NCBI RefSeq assembly: GCF_009831765.1
Contig: NZ_WSSB01000003.1
Span: 186,001 to 250,000 of the forward strand
Origin: Craterilacuibacter sinensis
GTDB taxonomy: Bacteria > Pseudomonadota > Gammaproteobacteria > Burkholderiales > Chromobacteriaceae
Reading direction: 5' to 3'
Length of the DNA stretch: 64,000 nucleotides
The notes beneath the pieces are model-generated. The model worked only from the letters and a program-made list of their open reading frames with translations, searched no databases and was not told the DNA's origin. The translations under genes were made by a program, and so were the position numbers. Shown piece after piece: positions 57,514 to 64,000 of this stretch. The stretch's first letter is position 1. Each line of letters starts with the position of its first letter.

Positions 57514-59442
57514 ATGTCCGCAGATATCTTCAGCCACTATGCTGCCCGTTACGACAAAAGCCGGGAAGAGGAATACACCATTCAGGAGTTTCTGGCCTTG
57601 TGCAAACGCGAGCCTGGTACTTATGCCACGGCGGCCGAGCGCATGCTGCAGGCCATAGGCGAGCCTGAACTGGTTGACACCCGTCACGATGCCCGCTTGT
57701 CACGCATTTTTTCCAACAAGATGATCAAGGTTTATCCCGCCTTCCGTGATTTTTACGGCATGGAGGAGGTGATCGAGCAGGTGGTGTCCTACTTCCGTCA
57801 TGCGGCACAAGGTCTGGAAGAGAAAAAGCAGATTCTCTATTTGCTGGGGCCGGTGGGCGGCGGGAAAAGCTCGATTGCCGAGCAGCTCAAGTCGCTGATG
57901 CAGGATGTACCGTTTTATGCCATCAAGGGCAGCCCGATTAACGAGTCGCCGCTGGGTCTGTTCAATGTCGAGGAAGACGGTGCCTTGCTTGAGGAAGAGT
58001 TCGGCATTCCGCGCCGCTACCTTAAAACCATCCCCAGCCCATGGGCTGTCAAGCGCCTGCATGAGTTTGGCGGGGATATCGAGCAGTTCCGCGTGGTCAA
58101 GCGCTACCCGTCCGTACTCAAGCAGGTCGCAGTGGCCAAGACCGAGCCTGGCGATGAGAACAATCAGGATATTTCGTCACTGGTGGGCAAGGTCGATATC
58201 CGCAAGCTGGAAAAATATGCGCAGGATGATCCGGACGCGTACAGCTTCTCCGGCGGCCTGTGTCTGGCCAACCAGGGCTTGCTCGAGTTTGTCGAAATGT
58301 TCAAGGCGCCGATCAAGGTATTGCATCCTTTGCTGACCGCGACACAAGAGGGCAATTACAAGGGCACCGAAGGCTTTGGCGCGATTCCGTTCGAAGGCAT
58401 TATTCTGGCGCACTCCAACGAGTCCGAGTGGAAACAGTTCAAGAACAATAAAAACAACGAAGCCTTTCTGGACCGTATTTACATTGTCAAAGTGCCTTAC
58501 TGCTTGCGTGTCTCGGACGAAGTGAAGATTTACGACAAGCTTATCGTCAACTCTTCGCTGGGTTCTGCGCCTTGTGCCCCCGGAACGCTGAAGATGATGG
58601 CGCAATTCGCGGTGCTGTCGCGCCTGAAGGAGCCGGAAAATTCCAGCCTGTTCAGCAAGATGCTGGTGTATGACGGCGACAGCCTGAAGGATACCGACCC
58701 CAAGGCCAAGAGCCAGCAGGAGTACCGCGATTATGCCGGGGTCGATGAAGGCATGAACGGGCTGTCGACACGCTTCGCCTACAAGATTCTGTCCAAGGTG
58801 TTCAACTTCGATCATGCTGAAGTGGCGGCCAATCCGGTGCATCTGTTGTATGTGCTGGAGCAGCAGGTCGAACGCGAGCAGTTTCCGCCCGAGACCGAGC
58901 AGCGCTATCTGACTTTCCTCAAGGAATATCTGGCACCCAAGTATGTCGAGTTTATCGGCAAGGAGATCCAGACAGCTTATCTGGAGAGCTATTCCGAGTA
59001 CGGGCAGAATATTTTTGACCGCTATGTCACGTTCGCCGACTACTGGATACAGGATCAGGAATTCCGAGATCAGGATACCGGCGAAATTTTCGATCGTGCC
59101 TCGCTCAATGCCGAGCTTGAGAAGATAGAAAAGCCGGCGGGGATTTCCAATCCCAAGGATTTCCGCAACGAGATTGTCAACTTCGTCCTGCGTGCCCGGG
59201 CCAATAACCATGGCAAAAATCCGGCCTGGACCAGTTACGAGAAGCTGCGCACGGTCATAGAGAAGAAAATGTTCTCTAACACCGAGGAGCTATTGCCGGT
59301 GATTTCGTTTAATGCCAAAGCCAGCGTCGAGGACTCGAAGAAGCACGAGGATTTTGTCAATCGCATGGTGGAGAAAGGCTATACCCCGAAACAGGTACGC
59401 TTGTTGTGCGAATGGTATTTGCGCGTACGCAAGTCGTCCTGA
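57514..59442 (+). CDS. prkA: PrkA-family serine protein kinase (YeaG)
   Basis: A 642-residue cytoplasmic AAA-type protein. The N-terminal AAA part has Walker A LLGPVGGGKSSIAEQLKSLM (about residue 108), GSPINESPLGLF and Walker B-like FEGIILAHSNESEW. The C-terminal PrkA kinase domain includes AFLDRIYIVKVPYCLRVSDE and DRYVTFADYWIQDQEFRDQD. Family members respond to nutrient and nitrogen stress; E. coli YeaG acts with YeaH. The start MSADIFSHYAARYD at 57514 follows AAGGAG. It heads a three-gene operon with yeaH and the SpoVR gene. Confidence 0.95.
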   Translation: MSADIFSHYAARYDKSREEEYTIQEFLALCKREPGTYATAAERMLQAIGEPELVDTRHDARLSRIFSNKMIKVYPAFRDFYGMEEVIEQVVSYFRHAAQGLEEKKQILYLLGPVGGGKSSIAEQLKSLMQDVPFYAIKGSPINESPLGLFNVEEDGALLEEEFGIPRRYLKTIPSPWAVKRLHEFGGDIEQFRVVKRYPSVLKQVAVAKTEPGDENNQDISSLVGKVDIRKLEKYAQDDPDAYSFSGGLCLANQGLLEFVEMFKAPIKVLHPLLTATQEGNYKGTEGFGAIPFEGIILAHSNESEWKQFKNNKNNEAFLDRIYIVKVPYCLRVSDEVKIYDKLIVNSSLGSAPCAPGTLKMMAQFAVLSRLKEPENSSLFSKMLVYDGDSLKDTDPKAKSQQEYRDYAGVDEGMNGLSTRFAYKILSKVFNFDHAEVAANPVHLLYVLEQQVEREQFPPETEQRYLTFLKEYLAPKYVEFIGKEIQTAYLESYSEYGQNIFDRYVTFADYWIQDQEFRDQDTGEIFDRASLNAELEKIEKPAGISNPKDFRNEIVNFVLRARANNHGKNPAWTSYEKLRTVIEKKMFSNTEELLPVISFNAKASVEDSKKHEDFVNRMVEKGYTPKQVRLLCEWYLRVRKSS

Positions 59443-59504
59443 ACGGATAAGGCCGGGTTGCCCTTGCAGGCAGCCCGGACCCCTTGAGCCGAAGGGAGAC
59501 CAGC

Positions 59505-60782
59505 ATGGCCAATATCATAGATCGCCGTTTGAATGGTAAGAACAAGTCTGCAGTGAACCGCGAGCGTTTTTTGCGCCGTTTCAAAGGGCAGATAAAAGAT
59601 GCGGTAGCCAAGGCCATCAAGGGTCGAAGCATTACCGATATCGAGAGTGGCGAAACCATCTCCATTCCGGTGAAGGATATTTCCGAACCGGCGTTTCGTC
59701 ATGGCAAGGGCGGGGTGTGGGAGCCTGTCCATCCGGGTAACCAGGAGTTTGTCAAAGGTGACCGCCTGCCGCGCCCGCAAGGCGGCGGTGGGGGCGGTAG
59801 CGGTTCGGGCAAGGCCAGCCAGGATGGGGAGGGCGAGGATGCTTTCGCCTTCGAGCTGTCGCGCGAAGAGTTCATGAATGTGTTTTTTGATGATCTGGCG
59901 CTGCCCAATCTGGTCAAGACCCAGCTTACCGGTATCACCGAAATGAAGACGGTGCGTGCCGGTTTTACCAATGACGGTACGCCGGCCAATATCAATATCG
60001 TGCGCTCTTTGCGTGGTGCGCTATCGCGGCGTATTGCCATGGCCGCGCCCACGCTGACAGAACTGGACGAGTCGGAGGAAGAGCTGGACGAGCTGATGGA
60101 GTCCGGCATGGAGGCAGATCTGGATATGCGCGAGCGCCGGCGTCGCATCCATATGTTGCGCGAGAAGCTGGCGGCCATCCCGTTTATCGACCCGTTCGAT
60201 TTGCGCTACAACAATCGCGTCAAGCAGCCGACGCCCTCCAGTCAGGCGGTGATGTTTTGCCTGATGGATGTGTCCGGTTCGATGGATGAGCAGAAAAAAG
60301 ACATGGCCAAGCGCTTTTTCATCCTGCTTTATCTTTTTTTGCAGCGCACCTACGACAAGATAGAGCTGGTGTTTATCCGCCACCACACCAGTGCGGTTGA
60401 AGTGAACGAGCATGATTTCTTTCACTCGCGCGAGTCGGGCGGCACGGTGGTGTCGTCGGCGCTGAACCTGATGAAAGAGGTGGTGCAAAAACGCTATGCG
60501 GGTAGTGAGTGGAATATCTATGCCGCTCAGGCGTCCGATGGTGATAACTGGGACAGCGACTCGGCCAACTGCGCCCGCATTCTTGAGACGGCTCTGATTC
60601 CGGTGTGCCAGTACTATGCCTATATCGAGATCACCGAAGGTGAGCCGCAGAATTTGTGGTACGAGTATCTGAAGGTCAAGGACGCGCACAAGCACTTTGC
60701 CATGCAAAAAATACGCTCGGCCGCTGATATCTATCCGGTGTTCCGCGAGCTGTTCAAGAAACAGCAGGGGGTGAGCAAATGA
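59505..60782 (+). CDS. yeaH: YeaH/YhbH family protein (DUF444, VWA-like)
   Basis: A 425-residue protein. The N-terminus [20 protein letters not shown] and [20 protein letters not shown] are typical of DUF444; a Gly/Ser linker ([13 protein letters not shown]) follows. The C-terminal half has a von Willebrand A-like fold with the MIDAS motif [18 protein letters not shown] (about residue 258). It partners PrkA. The stop overlaps the SpoVR gene start by 4 bp (ATGA). Confidence 0.94.
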   Translation: MANIIDRRLNGKNKSAVNRERFLRRFKGQIKDAVAKAIKGRSITDIESGETISIPVKDISEPAFRHGKGGVWEPVHPGNQEFVKGDRLPRPQGGGGGGSGSGKASQDGEGEDAFAFELSREEFMNVFFDDLALPNLVKTQLTGITEMKTVRAGFTNDGTPANINIVRSLRGALSRRIAMAAPTLTELDESEEELDELMESGMEADLDMRERRRRIHMLREKLAAIPFIDPFDLRYNNRVKQPTPSSQAVMFCLMDVSGSMDEQKKDMAKRFFILLYLFLQRTYDKIELVFIRHHTSAVEVNEHDFFHSRESGGTVVSSALNLMKEVVQKRYAGSEWNIYAAQASDGDNWDSDSANCARILETALIPVCQYYAYIEITEGEPQNLWYEYLKVKDAHKHFAMQKIRSAADIYPVFRELFKKQQGVSK

Positions 60783-62293
60783 TACCGATTTCCACCGGGT
60801 CCGAATGGACTTTTGATCTGATCGCCGAATACGATGCGGCCATTCGCGAAGTCGCGGTCGATGAGTTCAAGCTGGATGTTTACCCGATACAGCTAGAAGT
60901 CATTACGGCCGAGCAGATGATGGATGCCTACTCGTCGGTCGGCATGCCAGTGAATTACCATCACTGGAGCTTCGGCAAGCATTTTGTGGCGACCGAGAAA
61001 AGCTATAAACGCGGCCAGATGGGTCTGGCGTATGAAATCGTGATCAATTCCAGCCCTTGTATCGCCTATCTGATGGAGGAAAATTCGGCCACCATGCAGG
61101 CGCTGGTGATTGCCCATGCCGCCTATGGCCATAATTCGTTTTTCAAGGGGAATTATCTGTTTCGCGCCTGGACCGATGCCTCGGATATTGTCGACTACCT
61201 GATGTTTGCCAAGCAATATATCGGCCAGTGTGAAGAGCGCTACGGCATCAGTGCGGTGGAGGAGTTGCTCGACTCGTGTCATGCGCTGATGAACTATGGC
61301 GTCGACCGTTACAAGCGTCCGGAAAAATTGTCGCTGGCGCAGGAGAAAGCGCGGCAGACCGAGCGCGAGCAATATCTGCAGACCCAGGTAAACGATTTGT
61401 GGCGCACGATCCCCAAGCGCGAGCGTGATGCTGGCGCGCATGCCGCACAACGATTTCCGTCTGAGCCGCAGGAAAATCTGCTGTATTTCATCGAGAAGGC
61501 GGCACCCCTGCTTGAGCCGTGGCAGCGCGAGATTGTGCGTATCGTGCGCAAGATTGCCCAGTATTTCTATCCGCAGCGCCAGACACAGGTCATGAACGAG
61601 GGTTGGGCGACCTTCTGGCACTACACCATCCTCACCCGCCTGTACGATAAGGGATTGGTGACAGATGGCTTTATGATGGAATTCCTGCAAAGCCATACCA
61701 ATGTGGTGGCACAACCGCCGGTGACCTCAAACTGGTATAGCGGCATTAATCCTTACGCCTTGGGTTTTGCCATGTTCCAGGATATCCGGCGTATTTGCGA
61801 AGCGCCGACGGATGAAGACAGGGCCTGGTTTCCCGATATTGCCGGCACGCCTTGGCGCGATACGCTGGAATTCGCCATGAAGAACTTCAAGGACGAGAGT
61901 TTTATTTCACAGTACCTGTCGCCCAAGCTGATACGCGACTTCCATTTTTTTGCGCTGCGGGATGACGACAGGGATGACAAGCTGGAGATTTCGGCCATCC
62001 ATGACGAGGAGGGCTATCGCAAGGTACGCGAGCTATTGGCGGATCAGTACAATCTGGGCTCGCGTGAGCCGAATATCCAGGTGTGGTCGGTCAATATGCG
62101 CAAGGATCGTTGCCTGACTCTGCGTCATACCATGCATAACCGGCGCCCGCTGGACAGGGGCAGCGCATGCGAGGTGCTCAAGCATATTGCCCGCTTGTGG
62201 GGCTTTGATGTCAGGCTGGAGAGCGTGGATACCGACGGTAGCGTGCGTGAGCACTTTGAAATCAAGGCGCCGGCCGAGACGATGGCGTATTGA
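60779..62293 (+). CDS. SpoVR family protein (YcgB)
   Basis: A 504-residue soluble protein of the SpoVR/YcgB family. Landmarks are [34 protein letters not shown] and [10 protein letters not shown], then [20 protein letters not shown] with its HE-type polar residues. The [20 protein letters not shown] motif is at the C-terminus. In Bacillus SpoVR affects spore cortex; in non-sporulating bacteria its role is unknown, but the gene is consistently linked to prkA and yeaH. It is coupled to yeaH by an ATGA overlap and followed by a strong bidirectional terminator. Confidence 0.94.
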   Translation: MIPISTGSEWTFDLIAEYDAAIREVAVDEFKLDVYPIQLEVITAEQMMDAYSSVGMPVNYHHWSFGKHFVATEKSYKRGQMGLAYEIVINSSPCIAYLMEENSATMQALVIAHAAYGHNSFFKGNYLFRAWTDASDIVDYLMFAKQYIGQCEERYGISAVEELLDSCHALMNYGVDRYKRPEKLSLAQEKARQTEREQYLQTQVNDLWRTIPKRERDAGAHAAQRFPSEPQENLLYFIEKAAPLLEPWQREIVRIVRKIAQYFYPQRQTQVMNEGWATFWHYTILTRLYDKGLVTDGFMMEFLQSHTNVVAQPPVTSNWYSGINPYALGFAMFQDIRRICEAPTDEDRAWFPDIAGTPWRDTLEFAMKNFKDESFISQYLSPKLIRDFHFFALRDDDRDDKLEISAIHDEEGYRKVRELLADQYNLGSREPNIQVWSVNMRKDRCLTLRHTMHNRRPLDRGSACEVLKHIARLWGFDVRLESVDTDGSVREHFEIKAPAETMAY

Positions 62294-62301
62294 GTCAGAC
62301 A

Positions 62302-62344
62302 ACAAGACCCTGCCCCGCATACCAGTGGGGCAGGGTCTTGTTTT
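62302..62344. terminator. Bidirectional terminator between the SpoVR gene and dapB
   Basis: A perfect 15-bp stem ACAAGACCCTGCCCC/GGGGCAGGGTCTTGT (62302-62316, 62327-62341) with a 10-nt loop is followed by TTT on the plus strand. The mirror sequence on the minus strand serves dapB, whose stop is only 5 bp away. Confidence 0.85.
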
Positions 62345-62346
62345 GC

Positions 62347-63538
<1,192 letters not shown>

Positions 63539-63553
63539 ACCGGGCAAACCGGG

Positions 63554-63582
63554 TTGGGTAAACTATTAAAAGGCTTTATGAT
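63554..63582 (+). promoter_or_regulatory. Promoter of fur
   Basis: TTGGGT (63554-63559) and TATGAT (63577-63582) are separated by exactly 17 bp and lie 29 bp before the fur ATG. The region also contains A/T-rich blocks (AACTATTAAAAG), but a convincing Fur box is not evident by eye. Confidence 0.6.
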
Positions 63583-63611
63583 ACAGAATCACGCCAACAA
63601 GTTATAACACG

Positions 63612-64000
63612 ATGAATAAAGCCAGTCACCTCAAGGATATCGGGCTTAAGGCTACCGGTCCGCGCCTCAAGATTCTTGAACTGTTCGAGAGCAGTACGCT
63701 GCGCCACTTGTCAGCCGAGGATGTCTATAAAAAAATGCTGACCGAGGAGGTCGATATCGGCCTTGCTACCATTTACCGCGTACTGACCCAGTTCGAGCAG
63801 GCGGGCATTCTGGTTCGTCATCATTTCGAGTCGGGCAAAGCCGTCTATGAACTCAATCAGGGCGGTCATCACGACCATATGGTATGCATGCGTTGCGGCA
63901 AGGTGACCGAGTTCTTCGAACCCAAGATTGAAAGCCTGCAGGATCGCATTGCCGAGAAGCACGGCTTTGCCATTCAGGATCATGCGCTTTATCTGTATGG
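63612..64000 (+). CDS. fur: Ferric uptake regulator Fur (3' end outside window)
   Basis: The first 129 residues of the iron-dependent repressor. The winged-helix DNA-binding domain is [20 protein letters not shown] followed by [20 protein letters not shown] and [11 protein letters not shown]. The metal sites include [12 protein letters not shown] and [19 protein letters not shown], whose CxxC pair binds structural zinc in this family. The reading frame runs to the window edge without a stop. Divergent from bamE-dapB. Confidence 0.95.
   Translation, partial: MNKASHLKDIGLKATGPRLKILELFESSTLRHLSAEDVYKKMLTEEVDIGLATIYRVLTQFEQAGILVRHHFESGKAVYELNQGGHHDHMVCMRCGKVTEFFEPKIESLQDRIAEKHGFAIQDHALYLY

Overview
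The window is chromosomal DNA of a high-GC Gram-negative bacterium, most likely a betaproteobacterium of the order Neisseriales (Chromobacteriaceae-like). This rests on gene order (leuC, entericidin-like gene, leuD, leuB, asd, usg, fimV, truA, trpF, trpB, trpA, accD; and dapB-bamE divergent from fur), on outer-membrane genes (lpxH, bamE, fadL-type porin, pqiABC) and on codon and base use. No phage, IS element, CRISPR array, rRNA or tRNA gene was seen. Nearly all of the sequence is core or conserved-accessory genome. All identifications come from reading protein motifs and gene order; no database search was run.

Layout. 1-5100: a minus-strand operon (FAD oxidoreductase, DUF1365, cyclopropane-type fatty-acid methyltransferase, chalcone-isomerase-like protein, MFS carrier) for membrane-lipid modification, with a clear promoter and a palindromic operator at its head. 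5279-6219: two tandem cytochrome c' genes. 6460-8795: trpC, a YheT-type hydrolase and darP on the minus strand, divergent from pmbA and dsbB. 10800-12870: an eroding stretch with a CDGSH remnant, a frameshifted pirin gene, a flavodoxin-like gene and a formate-dehydrogenase scrap. 12868-15623: Cd/Zn/Pb P-type ATPase divergent from a CadR/PbrR regulator, with a MerR-type operator between them. 15849-18882: ABC-F protein and tsaD. 19031-20923: OsmC-like, FAH-family, Hsp15 and a small Cys-rich protein. 21260-25042: a tightly packed operon with a DUF296 protein, a complete ECF transporter (S, T, two ATPases) and a DsrE-like protein. Its substrate is unknown and it has a long structured leader.

25239-26399: an HcaT-like MFS carrier. 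26572-32175: leucine biosynthesis (leuC, leuD, leuB) with an entericidin-like lipoprotein gene inside, then asd and its paralogue usg. 32301-41354: fimV, a second FimV-like gene, an EcfT-like membrane protein, truA, trpFBA and accD. 41443-43455: a membrane protein and two paralogous glucosaminidase-type lipoproteins. 43527-44957: cstA. 45214-48708: pqiABC (MCE lipid transport). 48905-49507: ribA. 49571-49997: an exact 61-unit TGATCCC tandem array that ends at the lpxH stop codon. 50001-51935: lpxH, ppiB and an exported cyclophilin, then a broken DUF486 gene.

52532-57320: a FadL-type porin and an acyl-CoA dehydrogenase with a PsrA-like box, then DUF2062, NUDIX and PilZ genes. 57514-62293: the PrkA/YeaG kinase, YeaH (DUF444, VWA) and SpoVR/YcgB operon. 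62347-64000: dapB and bamE divergent from fur, which runs off the end.

The best leads for something undescribed are the DUF296-ECF-DsrE operon with its hairpin leader, the heptamer array that packs 60 GATC sites into 427 bp, and the fimV-FimV2-EcfT-like gene set.
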